DNA of 25,794 nucleotides from UBA6164 sp964344155 (GCA_964344155.1 CAYFMG010000014.1:1-25794), one strand, 5' to 3'; counted from the stretch's first letter, positions 1 to 10,021 are shown. The notes: generated by a model from the sequence alone, not told the origin. Program-made: numbers and translations.

Positions 1-226
1 ATGTGATTGATGTTGTACCATCTGGATCTGGGTATTTTGCTGCTTCTATTTGAAACAGTTCTAGTCATGTCTTCATTCTACTCATATCTGAGATTCTTAC
101 TGAGTCTCTCGATGTCTTTGTATAGTTTTGCATACTTATAAATGCGATAGTTCCCAAGATAATTAGGATACTTATCACAACTATTAATTCCACTAAGGTA
201 AAACCTTTGTTATGTAATTTTTTCAT
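1..226 (-). CDS. Type IV pilin-like protein (N-terminal part; runs off the window)
   Basis: The gene starts at the ATG at 226 and runs off the left edge, so only 75 residues are visible. They begin MKKLHNKGFTLVELIVVISI, a class III (prepilin) signal: a short basic leader, a Gly at -1, Phe at +1 and Glu at +5, then about 20 hydrophobic residues. Prepilin peptidase (PilD type) cleaves and N-methylates such proteins before they assemble into type IV pili or pseudopili. The stretch after the helix, with a Tyr-Pro-Asp-Pro-Asp segment near residue 65, resembles the start of a small pilin globular domain. Two UGA-free glycines and one UGA (residue 50) occur. A second pilin-like gene lies at 3129-3926. 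Major pilin, minor pilin and pseudopilin cannot be told apart from this fragment. Confidence 0.85.
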
Positions 227-251
227 AATTTTTTAATTATGTAATAAATTT

Positions 252-314
252 AGACCACCCCCTTTCACTTCGTTTCATTCCCCCTCCTTACTAAGGAGGG
301 GGTTAGGGGGTGGT
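252..314. repeat. GC-rich palindromic intergenic repeat, copy 1
   Basis: This is an island of C and G in very AT-rich DNA. The outer arms (ACCACCCCC at 253 and GGGGGTGGT at 306-314) are complementary, and an inner hairpin pairs CCTCC TTA with TAAGGAGG. The right half (280-314) recurs at 13049-13084 with only one extra base. Repeats of this general look are scattered in many CPR and other genomes; the function is unknown. It sits in the leader of the pilin gene at 226 and would be transcribed if the promoter at 326-353 is used. Confidence 0.75.
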
Positions 315-325
315 AATACTACTTT

Positions 326-353
326 AATATATTGTTTTTATTACTATTTGCAA
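326..353 (-). promoter_or_regulatory. Possible promoter for the pilin gene (TTGCAA-N16-TATATT)
   Basis: On the minus strand TTGCAA (348-353) is followed 16 bases on by TATATT (326-331). The TTGCAA is its own reverse complement, so the same hexamer can serve the rightward promoter at 348-376. Confidence 0.4.
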
Positions 354-376
354 ATTTTTTTGAGTAAAAATATAAA
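348..376 (+). promoter_or_regulatory. Possible upstream rpsO promoter (TTGCAA-N17-TATAAA)
   Basis: TTGCAA at 348-353 and TATAAA at 371-376 have a 17-base spacer. The same -35 hexamer recurs upstream of several other genes in the window. Confidence 0.4.
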
Positions 377-390
377 AAAATAATTTTTAT

Positions 391-418
391 TTGGAGATTT
401 TAGTTTTATTTATATAAT
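391..418 (+). promoter_or_regulatory. Likely proximal rpsO promoter (TTGGAG-N16-TATAAT)
   Basis: TTGGAG at 391-396 and a perfect TATAAT at 413-418 have a 16-base spacer. This leaves a leader of roughly 60 bases before the rpsO ATG, long enough for autoregulation of the kind known for S15 in other bacteria, although I did not identify the structure. Confidence 0.5.
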
Positions 419-484
419 ACCTCGGCATTTACTAGTGTATTTTTCTGGTTATGCACATATTTTATTTTATAAAAATACTTAATT

Positions 485-754
485 ATGGCTGTTACTAAAG
501 ACGCAAAATTAAAAATTGTTAAGGATTTTGGTGCAAAAAAATGAGATACTGGTTCTACTGAAGTACAAATCGCTATCTTAACTGCTGAAATCGAAAATCT
601 AAAAGATCACTTATTAGTACACAAAAAAGATAATCACTCTAGAAGAGGTATCTTACTAATGGTTGCTAAAAGAAGAAAACTTCTTTCTTACTTAAAAAGA
701 AAAGATCCACAAAAATACAATGAAGTATTAGAAAAACTAAACTTAAGAAAATAA
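485..754 (+). CDS. rpsO: 30S ribosomal protein S15
   Basis: This 89-residue protein matches the family length. It has the signature DTGSTEVQIAILT (21-33) followed by HKKDNHSRRGILLMVAKRR, the conserved rRNA-binding region, and ends in the usual LKRKDPxKY...LNLRK pattern. S15 binds 16S rRNA helices h20-h22 early in assembly of the 30S platform. Residue 20, just before DTGST, is encoded by UGA (Gly); under the standard code the gene would stop there. The start is the first ATG after an A/T-rich leader with no Shine-Dalgarno motif. It is monocistronic, with promoters at 348-418 and a terminator shared with the convergent rel gene. Pnp, its usual neighbour in many bacteria, is not here. Confidence 0.97.
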
Positions 755-788
755 AAAAAATGTAGAAATATTTCTACATTTTTTTTTA
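755..788. terminator. Bidirectional terminator between rpsO and rel
   Basis: An A-tract, the stem TGTAGAAA / TTTCTACA with a two-base loop, and a T-tract form a hairpin that terminates in both directions. It lies directly between the two convergent stop codons. Confidence 0.85.
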
Positions 789-3002
789 TTATTTTTTTAA
801 TCATCATACGTGAGAAGAAAAAAGTAATTTTTTAAATTTAAGTTCTAATCTCTCTATAAACCTATCTATAATCAAATAATCATAATCAAGAATTTTTAAC
901 TTTAAATCTATTCTTGTTTTTTTATGTGATATTTTTTCTGTACTAATTCAATCAACATCAATACCCATAGAATAAATAATATCACTTAATTCTTTTAATA
1001 CTCAAGTTTTGTTTTTGAAAACTAACTCTACATCAACTATTATAGATTCTTCTTCTGTTCAGGCTATATAAGCTGGTAATAACCTCTCTTTATTTACTCA
1101 CTTTAATACATCACAATTTCTTCTATGAATTGTTATTGTTCATTTTCAATTAATATGTGCTACTATATTTTTTGTTATTTTTCTTCTACAACAGTGTCAT
1201 AATTTGTATGGTAAATTTTCTTCTCATCAAATAATTAAATCTTTTTTCTTCTTTTCACTTTTTTTATCAGTTTTTTTATCCTCCTCAACTATATCTACTT
1301 TTATTTTTTTATCAGAAGTAGGTAGTTGTTTTTTTAATATTTTTCTTATAATTGAAGATGGATTTATACTAAAATTTCATACTTGTTCTAATAGATTTAA
1401 TCTATCTTCTTTGTTATATATAACTCAATCCAAGCTTTTTAAAATAGATAAATCTTTATCAAATGTATCAAGCCCTGCTTTTTCAAGATATTTATTCATC
1501 ATATCTTTTCATCTTTCTCTATGAAGATCTTTATCTTCTTTCTTAAGATAATTTTTTATTCTATTTTTTGCTTTTACAGTCTTAACAAAAGATATCCAAA
1601 ACGGATTTGGTTTTTTATTTTTATCAATAACAATATCTACAACATCTCAATTATGTAACTCTTTATCAAGAGGATAAACTGAGTCATTAACTTTGGCTAA
1701 TGTTACATGATCACCCAAATCTGTATGAACATAATAAGCAAAGTCTATAGGTGTTGATCATGCTGGTAGGTTTATAAAATCTCATTTTGGAGTAAAAACA
1801 AAGATCCTATCCTTGAAAACATCTAATTTTAAAGATCATACAAAATCATTATCTCAAACATTGTTAACAAGCTCTTTTAACTCATTTACCCAATCTATTT
1901 CTGTTGCCATTTTACTTCATTTTTCTTTGTATTCAAAGTGAGCTGCTACTCATAAATCTGAATACTCTTTCATCTTGTAAGTTTTAATCTGAATTTCTGT
2001 TGGTTGTTTTCTTTGAGATTTAAAAAGTCACATAATAGTCGTATGAAGACTTTTATATCAATTTGGTTTAGGTAATGCTATATAATCCTTAAATCTTTTA
2101 GGTAATGGAGTCCGAGTATTATGCACCATTCACAAGGCTCTATAACAATCTGCTTCAGATTCAACCATTATTCTTATTCAAAATAAATCATATAATTCAC
2201 GAGCATGAGTCAATCATTTTTTTTGTAATTTCTTATATATAGAATAAATAGATTTTACCCTGAAATCTATTTCATAATTATCTATTTTTCATTTAAATAA
2301 ATTTTCAAATTCCTTTTTTGCATTTTGTGTAAATGATAATACTTCTTCCTCTAATCATTCTAGCTCTTGTTTTAACTTTTTATGTTTTTTGGGTTCAAGA
2401 ATTTTAAAACATTCCTCATCTAAATCATTTTTAAAATGATATAAACTTAACCTATCTGCAATTGGAGCATATATATTTAAAGTTTCTAGAGCTATTCTTT
2501 CTCTTTTTTCTTTCTTTGGATGAAACTTTAGAGTTTTCATATTATGAAGCCTATCTGCCAATTTTATAAAAACAACTCTAAGATCATCAGCCATAGCTAT
2601 AAACATTTTTCTAAGGCTTCAGATATTTCTTTCTTCTCATCTGTATTTTACTTTTGATAATTTTTCCATTCAAGAACACAAAAAAGCAACCTCATCTCAA
2701 AAATCTTCTTTAATATCATCTTCAGTTTTTGGAGTGTCCTCTATAACATCATGCAACAAACAAGCCTGAATTGTAAATAAATCCGGTTTTATTCTTAAAA
2801 GAATTTCTGTTGCTTCAACAGGATGACTTAAATAAGGCTCTCAAGATAATCTATCTTGTCATTCATGAGCCTCTTTTGCATATTCATAAGCTTTTAATAT
2901 TTCTGTTTCTATATATGTTTTATTTAAATTACTCATATATACAGAAACTAGATTTACTATTTCAGCTATTTTTTCATCAGTCTTTAAATATTTATTTTCC
3001 AT
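789..3002 (-). CDS. rel: Bifunctional (p)ppGpp synthetase/hydrolase, RelA/SpoT family
   Basis: The full long-Rel architecture is present in 737 residues. It makes (p)ppGpp from ATP and GTP/GDP and hydrolyses it in response to starvation. The HD hydrolase domain (about 30-200) keeps its metal ligands: H60 in YLSHP, H84-D85 in LLHDVIEDT and D150 in KLADRLHN, so hydrolysis should be intact. The synthetase domain (about 240-355) keeps YDLFGIRI (D272), RFKDYIALPKPNGYKSLH and the catalytic Glu of EIQIKT (E337). A TGS domain follows (begins near DRIFVFTPKGDF), then a Cys/His zinc-finger-like region (HCC...HRRNC) and an ACT-like C-terminus ending HVGGLKK. UGA codes Gly in the linker and zinc-finger regions. 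A possible promoter is at 3037-3064. As the only such gene seen, it probably does both reactions. Confidence 0.95.
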
Positions 3003-3036
3003 AATTATTTAAGTTTAAAAATTTTAATTTACACTT

Positions 3037-3064
3037 ATAATAACAGATATAATCTTTTTTTCAA
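3037..3064 (-). promoter_or_regulatory. Possible rel promoter (TTGAAA-N16-TATTAT)
   Basis: On the minus strand TTGAAA (3059-3064) and TATTAT (3037-3042) are 16 bases apart, about 35 bases upstream of the rel ATG. Confidence 0.4.
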
Positions 3065-3071
3065 TATTTTC

Positions 3072-3099
3072 TTTACATAAATAAAAAAAAAAGTAATAT
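3072..3099 (+). promoter_or_regulatory. Possible pilin promoter (TTTACA-N16-TAATAT)
   Basis: TTTACA at 3072-3077 and TAATAT at 3094-3099 have a 16-base A-rich spacer, 29 bases before the ATG at 3129. It diverges from the rel promoter. Confidence 0.4.
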
Positions 3100-3128
3100 A
3101 AACTAAATTATATTTTTAAAAAATTATT

Positions 3129-3926
3129 ATGAAGACAAATAATAAGGCTTTTACTCTTGTTGAATTATTAGTTGTTATAACTATATTGGCAATTATATCA
3201 GTAGTTGCTTATCAAAACTTTTGATGAGCTGTTGATAAAGCTGTTTCTGGAAGAAAAATAAGTGATGTTTCTACTATAGAAAGTTCTTTACAACAATATA
3301 AAGTTGATAAAAACTATTATCCTGCGGTTGATGTTAATTCAGCTACAAATAAATGGTGATATGACTCAAGTAAAAATGCTACAAAATCAAATACTCTAGT
3401 TGTTTCTAAAAACTGAGAAGAAATTACTGCAATAACTAGTGCTGATTGAGGTTGAAAAGTTATGTGATTAAATGATTGATCAACAAATTGGTCAACAAAA
3501 CAAATATGAGCAAAGTGAACTATATCTCAAGCTACTTTAGGTAAAAAATACTTAACAAAAGATTTATATGATCCTGAATTATGAGATATAAAAGTATGAA
3601 CAAATGGTAAAATGATAGATAGTTGAATTGGTAGATATGTATATGGTGTTTTCAAAAAACCTTTATCTGCAGATACAACATGGTCAAGTAATAAAAATGG
3701 TACATACTACAATATAGCATATACTATAAAAATTGAATGAGGTGATAAATATATAACAAAAATTGTTTGAGATTATGATAGTGAATCTTGTTTTGATGAA
3801 AAATCATTATGTCCTAATAGTCTAATCTGAAGTTCTACTTCTGTATTAGCAGACAAAGATGAAAATACTAACAGTAATACAGCAGCTAGTGATCAATGAA
3901 TCCCTTACCCTGTAAACTGATACTAA
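3129..3926 (+). CDS. Type IV pilin-like protein with large globular domain
   Basis: This 265-residue protein begins MKTNNKAFTLVELLVVITI, a prepilin signal with Ala rather than Gly at -1, Phe +1 and Glu +5, then the hydrophobic alpha-1 helix. A YYPAVDV segment near residue 62 is typical of the alpha-1/beta transition of pseudopilins. The rest is a Gly- and Trp-rich domain with an LYDPELGDIKVG stretch and a single Cys pair (CFDEKSLC) near the C-terminus that could form the D-loop disulphide. At least 18 of its glycines are UGA, including the one in the last three residues (PVNGY). It is monocistronic with its own terminator. It would be exported, cleaved by prepilin peptidase and assembled in a pilus or pseudopilus; which kind cannot be told. 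Confidence 0.9.
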
Positions 3927-3960
3927 AAAAAAGCGACTTAGTCGCTTTTTTTTAGTATAC
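3920..3960. terminator. Perfect-palindrome bidirectional terminator (pilin / methyltransferase)
   Basis: The arms ATACTAAAAAAAAGCGAC and their exact complement flank a TTA loop. The TTA is also the UAA stop of the convergent methyltransferase gene, and the left arm overlaps the pilin stop, so both genes end inside one element. Confidence 0.85.
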
Positions 3961-4606
3961 TTACAAAGTTTTTCTTATTTTCAAACTCCTTATTTTCTAC
4001 AATTTCAAATCATGCTTCTAAAAATAAGTATTCTAATTCTTTTAAATCAAAACAATGATAATATCTAGAAAAGTCTCATATTTTTATATCATAATCCTGA
4101 CTTCAAAATTTATTTTGTGATCATTTTATAATACTTGAAGAATATTTTTGTTTATTTAATTCACTATTAAGTGACCAATTCGTCATAAAAATATATCATC
4201 ATTTTTCAAGTAAGTTGTAAGCTTTTTTTAAAACCTCCAATCTATCTTCAATACTATCCAAATGATGAAACGATGCTATAAAAAAGATATTATCAAAACT
4301 ATCTTTTATATTATCCACATCCTTCATATCCAAATGTAAAAACCTAGCCTCTGGATGAATCAAATTAGCTTCTTCTAATAATCACTGTGATAAATCAGCT
4401 CATAAATAATCTGAAAAAGGTGTTTTTGTATCCTTTAGGTGTGACAAAAATCTTCAATTTCAACATCATATATCCAAAATAGATTTTTCTCAATCCAAAA
4501 AGGAAAGAAAATAATTTATTTCTTCCCATTTCATATTTTTTCTAGAACTAGAAAAAGTTTTTGCAAAATTATTATAATCTACATTTTTTCAGGCATCTGT
4601 ATTCAT
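3938..4606 (-). CDS. Class I SAM-dependent methyltransferase, possibly Trm9/tRNA-modification type
   Basis: The 222-residue protein contains a Rossmann methyltransferase core: motif I LDIGCGNGRFL (about 44-54), an acidic motif II ending in GADLS, a DNIFFIASFHHL motif IV and EKGGYIFMTNWS for motif V/VI. The glycines of motif I and of EKGG are UGA, which is strong evidence for UGA=Gly. The N-terminal WEEINYFLSFL preceding motif I recalls Trm9/ALKBH8-like tRNA wobble-uridine methyltransferases, but that is only a resemblance. The ATG at 4606 lies inside the end of argS (28-base overlap in another frame), so the two are translationally linked. A role in tRNA modification would suit that neighbour but is inference. 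Confidence 0.8.
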
Positions 4607-6327
4607 AATATTTCAAATGATTCTTTTAATACTAAACTAAATAAATTAACTAGTTTTAATCTAATTATTTTTTTATCTTCATCTACTTCATTTAATATTC
4701 AGACGTTATTATAAAGAGAATTAAATGCTTTTGTTAACTCATAAGCATATTTACATAAAATATGTGGCATATTTTTTTCAGCTGTTTCTTTTAATACATC
4801 ATTATATTCATTTAATTTTTGTACTAAAAATGTTTCTTCATCTGTTTCAAAGCTTCCCTTTGTATCTATTTCTATACTAGCCCCATAATTTTCAAGTATT
4901 CTTCTAGATCTTACATACGCATATTGAATATATGGTCAACTATTCCCTTCAAAACTCATAAAATCATCCCAATCAAATACAACATCTGTATCTCTTGATT
5001 TTTTTAAATATCCATATTTTATTGCTCAAATTCAAATTATTTTTGATAGATCTTTTAACTCTTCTCAAACTATATCATCTCTTTTTTCAAGTATAATTTT
5101 TGCTGCTCTTGCTTCAGCGTCATCAAGTAAATCATCTAATTTTATAATTCTTCACTTTCTGGTACTCATAGCACCATCTTTTAGTGATATAAATCAGTTA
5201 TGAGCATGAAATAATTCTGTATTTTGTGCCCATTTAGCTTGCTTAGCTATTAAAAAAGCTTGTTTTAAGTGTAGTTGTTGCCTAACATCTACAAAATAAA
5301 CTATTTTTGAAGGATTCCAATTATCTATTCTATATTTTATAGCAGCAAGGTCTGATGCTAAATATCAATGTGTTCAGTCTCTTTTTTGTAAAATACAACT
5401 AGGTATTTTTAATTCTTCATCAAAAACTACTCAAACAGAATTATCTTCATTTTTTGTAGCTATACTTTTTTCTATTAATTCATTAACTATATATTCCATA
5501 TCCCATTTTAAATCAGGATAATCTTCCATTTTTTCTAATCATAATCATTCATAAAAACTCTCCCCTATATTATAATCTGGTTTTATATTTAATCTATCTA
5601 GTTGTACTTGCATAGAGTCAATAGAGTATCTAGTAAACTCTTTCCAAAACTTCATAGAATCTTTATTTCATTCAGATAATAGTTTAAACTCTTTTCTATA
5701 TTCTTCATCTAGGTGACTATGTTTCTCTGCTTCTGTAGTAGCTTTTATATATAGTTCAAGTAAGTGATTAATTGCATTTTCTTTTAATTTTTCTTCATTC
5801 CCCCAGTTTTTGTATGCTGATATAAGTTTACCAAAAATAATCCCCCAATCTCAAATATGACTATCTGATACTACATTGTATCATTGTTTTTTGTACAAAT
5901 TAACAAGAACCTGTCCTTGGTTTGGTGTACACATATGCCCTATATGCATAGGTTTTCATACATTTGCTCAGATATAATCAATAAATATAGTTTTTTCAGA
6001 TCAGATATTTTCTACTAAGTTATCTTTTTTTGAATATAGTTCATTGAATTGTCATACATAAATATCTTTGTTTACTTTTATATTTAAATATGGTCCTGCA
6101 GCATTTGTTGATTCTATAGAATCATTTGAATCAAGTAAATCTTTTAATTCTCAAGCTATTTGTGCTGGATTTTTCTTTAAATCTCTAGACAATACAAAAC
6201 AACCAAAAGCAAAATCTCCTAATTGTTTTTTTGGTGGTAATTCTAATTTTATTAAATCCAAATTTAAATCTAGATCATAGTTATCTAAAATTATTTTTTG
6301 TATTATTTTCTTTAAAGATTCTTCCAT
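4579..6327 (-). CDS. argS: Arginyl-tRNA synthetase
   Basis: The 582-residue length is normal for bacterial ArgRS, which charges tRNA-Arg using ATP. The N-terminal Add-1 domain (about 1-95) is followed by the class I signature in KPMHIGHM (HIGH at about 128-131), a DSHIGDWGIIFGKLI stretch, and AMSTRKG, the usual ArgRS variant of KMSKS. The C-terminal anticodon-binding DALR domain starts near GPYIQYAYVRSRRI and ends LGIQMPEKM, matching the family's LGI-x-APERM ending. Many glycines, including those around the HIGH motif, are UGA. The stop is UAG, and the last 28 bases overlap the methyltransferase start. There is no Shine-Dalgarno sequence before the ATG at 6327. Confidence 0.96.
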
Positions 6328-6360
6328 TTTTAAATTATTTAATATTTATTATTTTTTATG

Positions 6361-6388
6361 ATTATAATCAAAAAAGCAAAAAGTAAAA
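6361..6388 (-). promoter_or_regulatory. Possible argS promoter (TTTTAC-N16-TATAAT)
   Basis: A perfect TATAAT on the minus strand (6361-6366) lies 34 bases before the argS ATG. The -35 is weak (TTTTAC, 6383-6388, 16-base spacer). Confidence 0.3.
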
Positions 6389-6405
6389 AATAATTTATAA
6401 AAATC

Positions 6406-6435
6406 TTGACTTTTATTTTTTTTTGCTAGTATATT
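6406..6435 (+). promoter_or_regulatory. Possible promoter of the pseudo-ATPase gene (TTGACT-N18-TATATT)
   Basis: TTGACT at 6406-6411 and TATATT at 6430-6435 (18-base spacer) are followed 10 bases later by an eight-codon mini-ORF (6446-6472), then the main ATG at 6499. Confidence 0.45.
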
Positions 6436-6498
6436 AAATACAATTATGGTTATAAAAAAGTATTTTATATAACTAGACTTATACATTTACACAAAATA

Positions 6499-7665
6499 AT
6501 GAATACAAATAAAAGAAGAAACTTTTTTACTCTAGATTTAAAAGATTATTATAAAACTGATTCTCTAAATATTTCTAGAGCAAAGGAAATATTAGATAAT
6601 GATCAGCTTCTGATAATAACAGGAATGAGACACAATGGAATAAATAACTTCATAAAAGAATTTATAAATTCTACAGATTCAGCTAGTAGTTATTTTTACT
6701 TCAATAGTTCTTTAGAAGATCCAAATATAGAACTAGATGATAAATATATATCTTTTTTACTAAATGAGTACTCAAGATTATACAAAAAACCAAAATATAT
6801 AGCATTACAAAATATATCAAAAGTAAAAGGAATAAAGGATTTTATAACAGAGGTATATAAATCTGGGATAAAGACTATGATTGTATGAAATGATATAAAG
6901 GTTTGAGGTATAAAAGAGATAGAGATTTTTAGTGATATGAGTATTACAAAAGAAAATATAGATACAAAACTAAACTATTGAAATATAAAAGAAATAGACT
7001 CTTTGGATAGTATTAAATTAAAACAAAAATTTTTAGGATTAATTAAAAGTGATATATTTTTCGTAAATATTTTTAAATACTTTTCTATAAAAAACTTTGA
7101 TTTATATAACTCTACTTTATCATTTATAGCAAAAAACGACTCTTTTATTTCTCTAAGAGAGATTCAAAAGCAAGTAAGTAGTTTTTGTAATATTTCTCTA
7201 AAGACTACGATTGATTATATAGATTTCTCTCTTCAGACTAAGATAATCAAAAAGGTTTCTAAGTTTAACATAAAAACAAATAAAGCTTCAAGTTCAAAAG
7301 CAAAGTATTATTTTACTGATAATGGTATCAGAAATTGTTTATCTGATTTTAACTTAGATAAAGATATACTTACAGAAAACCTTATTTTTAACAAACTGGA
7401 GTATAACAATTTTAATGTTTTCAGTGGTTATAATTGAAAATTTAATTTTAGTTTTTACTGAGAAAAGGATTCTTTTAAGATTTATGTTCATATTTCAAAA
7501 CAGGATACAAAGGAAGAGTTAAAAAAAGAGGTTAAGAAGCTTCTAAAGATTTGAGATAACAACAACAAGTTTTTACTTGTAAATAATTTAGAAAAGTTTT
7601 GAATTAGAAAAACTGAATATGATACTGTAAAAATAATGGATATAACTGATTTTCTTACAAACTAA
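6499..7665 (+). CDS. AAA_14/DUF4143-like protein with both Walker motifs lost (pseudo-ATPase)
   Basis: This 388-residue protein has the layout of the common prokaryotic AAA_14 + DUF4143 ATPases: an N-terminal region leading to IITG, a Walker B-like strand after KPKY, KVKGIKDFITEVYKSGIK (family: a helix after the Walker B 'DEIQ' strand) and MIVGND at the sensor strand, then a winged-helix-like middle (about 205-280, SLREIQKQVSSFCNISLKTT) and a nuclease-like C-terminal part (LTENLIFNKLEY...). The P-loop G-x-x-x-x-G-K-T-T is GMRHNGINN (42-50), with Lys replaced by Ile48. The Walker B Asp-Glu is Gln104-Asn105. ATP hydrolysis is therefore unlikely. The reading frame is intact, so it is probably maintained as a binding or scaffold protein rather than a decaying gene. 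The partner is unknown. It is monocistronic. Confidence 0.65.
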
Positions 7666-7666
7666 A

Positions 7667-7706
7667 GAAACTAAAAAAACAAGCCTATGGCTTGTTTTTT
7701 TAGTTT
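7667..7706. terminator. Bidirectional terminator after the pseudo-ATPase and membrane protein genes
   Basis: AAACTAAAAAAACAAGCC pairs with GGCTTGTTTTTTTAGTTT around a TAT loop. The minus-strand stop at 7700-7702 lies within the right arm, so the convergent genes share the element. Confidence 0.85.
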
Positions 7707-10021
7707 ATATCATCATAACTATTTACTCTTTCATATCATTCAGCTTCTTGTCTTCAATAATCTCTTGTTGTTTCATTATAATATAGTGAACTTAATATAC
7801 CATCTCTCAACTGAGTAGCTGCTTCATCTGTAAATCAAATTCATCTTATTATTTCATTTATATCATCTTTTCTTTTTCCTTCATTTATTATTAAATCTCT
7901 AATTTCATTTACTATATTATCATTAATTTCTGTAGGAAAACCATCTTCATTAACAGGAATTCTTCACATATTTCTTCAATTTATTTCTATTTTCATTCTT
8001 CAATTCTCTATATCTCAAGTACTATAAAAATCTTCATTAGGTCTATTGTATTGAGAATCAGATCTATTATTTTCTCATGTATTTTCAAAATATCTAGCTA
8101 ATCATTCAGCATCTTTTGATCTTAATTGATCATTATAAATATTTTGTCCATATGAAGTAGTAATTTTTCATGCATCACCAGCAGCTTTAAATTCTCTATG
8201 AAAATCAACTTCATTTCTAGCAGCTTTAACTGCTTCATACATATCTTCTCAAAAAATCTTTTTTATCATTTCTAAGAATTGTTTTCTAGATGAATCATTT
8301 CTTAATGTTGATGTTAAATCTCTTACATGTTCTCTCATTTCATTAATATATTCTTCTCATTGAGCTTTTGAATTAACTCAAGTATGTCTAGCATTAACAG
8401 AGTTCATTCATGAAGCAGATGTTTTAGCAAAAGGTGATACTTCATTTCACCACTCTGTTCATCTTGAAGTATAGTGGGAATCTATACTAGTTTTAACTGC
8501 TCAGGCTGCACTTGAAAGCTCTGTTGCACTTTTTCATCAGAACACTGGCATGTTCCCTGGTGCTGAGGCAACAATACCTCATACCTTTGAACCAAAATCA
8601 TAAATTGGTTGTGTGATTGTCTTTGTAATCTCAGATGTTCTCATCGCTGCCATGATAGCTCACCGTAATACTATAATACCAAATACCTTTAATATTAATG
8701 TACCAATAACTCATAAAGCACCAGTTCATCCTTCCTCAATAGTATCTAAAAATCCAGTAACATCATCTGCTGATAAGTTAGACATATTTCATTTAATCTC
8801 AAGAGAAAAGTTGTTACCAAGAGTTATTATATTATTCTTACCATCAATTACAACATTACCATCTCATCCTGACTCAACAGAAGTCATTCATTGCCCTATA
8901 ACATATATAAACAATAAACCAAAACTCAATGCCAACATAACATAAACAGGCACAAGAGCTAGTGAGATAAATTCTTTTACATTAAACTTAGAGAAAAAAC
9001 CTTCTCAAGCTCAATCCTTTTTATCAAAGAAATACATAAGTCAGAATACTGGAGACATCATAGTATATATCCAAATATAAACTCATCTAATTAATAATAC
9101 CATTCATAATGTTATAAAAAGTATTCAATAAACTATAACAAATATAAAATCAAATCATATTTTTACAACTAAATCTCAAAATGTTTTTATGTTTCAATTA
9201 TTAATCTGACTTCTTGTAATATTATCAATACTATCAAATGATAAGATACCATAAGTATATAATGATACTATTCCAAAAATAGAACTTATAGAATTTGAAT
9301 CAGCTGCTGCCGTAGAAGAATTAATTTTATCACAACGAATATAGTCATCTGAAGAGGTTGAACTAGTAGTTTTTGTTCCAGTTGTTTGTGTTTGTGTTTC
9401 TGTTGCAGTATCTTTTTTTGCTGCACTATCTGATGAATTACCAAATGTAGTTAAATCTAAATAACACTTACTAGGAAGAGAAATATTTTTCATATTAGTC
9501 CCATATTCTTTAAATGTATCAAAAGGTAAAGTAAGAGATGATACCGTTAATACAGCTGCAATAGAAAGAATAAATTGAACTAAAAACCAAGAAAAAGGTA
9601 CAATCAAAACTCATACAATAAATTTTGGTAATGCTTGTTTTAATTGATATTGATCAGCATTTTTTCAAATAATATTCATAAATGCTATCCAAATTAAGAT
9701 AAGAGCAAATACAAAATATACTACATTTGAAACCAAAATCCATATTTTGTTAAACTCATCAGTCATACCAAAAAAGTTCCCATTATACCATTCAGGTGAA
9801 AGAAAAACTGTTGCTAAGTAAGTAAAAAGAGCTAGTCAAACTCAGATTCACTGCATTAATCAGTTAATAATATCTACAAAGTCTTGCCCATCTGTATCAT
9901 CTCCTGCTCCTCTTGCAAAAGCAAAATCTCCTGATACTCAAAATAGAGCTAGAAATAAAACGATATAACAAAATATTTTTTTGTTTTGTTTAAAAAATTG
10001 GCTTATATTTGAAAAAATCAT
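7700..10021 (-). CDS. Large polytopic membrane protein, VirB6/TrbL-like in layout
   Basis: This 773-residue protein has a likely signal peptide (hydrophobic 16-31, then DFAFA before RG at about 37). Probable membrane helices are at about 53-74, 93-118, 133-161, 288-315, 351-376 and 435-453. Between helices lies a Ser/Thr/Gln-rich segment (about 194-225) with two cysteines (about 186 and 230) that could be outside the membrane and disulphide-linked. The last 300 residues are hydrophilic, alpha-helical and charged, probably cytoplasmic. The layout of a signal-like start, a polytopic core and a long polar tail resembles VirB6/TrbL subunits of type IV secretion systems, but I see no diagnostic motif and no other secretion gene beside it. 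The stop lies inside the shared terminator. UGA=Gly is frequent. A TTGCAA-type promoter lies at 10058-10086. Confidence 0.85.

Noticed and set aside
420..484. Riboswitch or S15 autoregulatory structure in the rpsO leader
   Set aside because: The leader is long enough, but I could not find a convincing pseudoknot or hairpin by eye.
1204..1524. Plus-strand open frame of about 106 codons
   Set aside because: It is antisense to the rel C-terminal part and has low-complexity Phe/Ser/Leu composition; the minus-strand gene has clear domains.
3129..3926. UGA as tryptophan (mycoplasma code) or as selenocysteine
   Set aside because: UGG is used at Trp positions in the same genes, UGA falls on invariant glycines, and UGA codons are far too many for selenocysteine.
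6499..7665. Pseudogene broken into pieces by internal stops
   Set aside because: All internal stops are UGA, which is glycine here; the frame is intact for 388 codons.
8613..8945. Plus-strand open frame of about 110 codons
   Set aside because: Antisense to the membrane-protein gene; no family features or leader.
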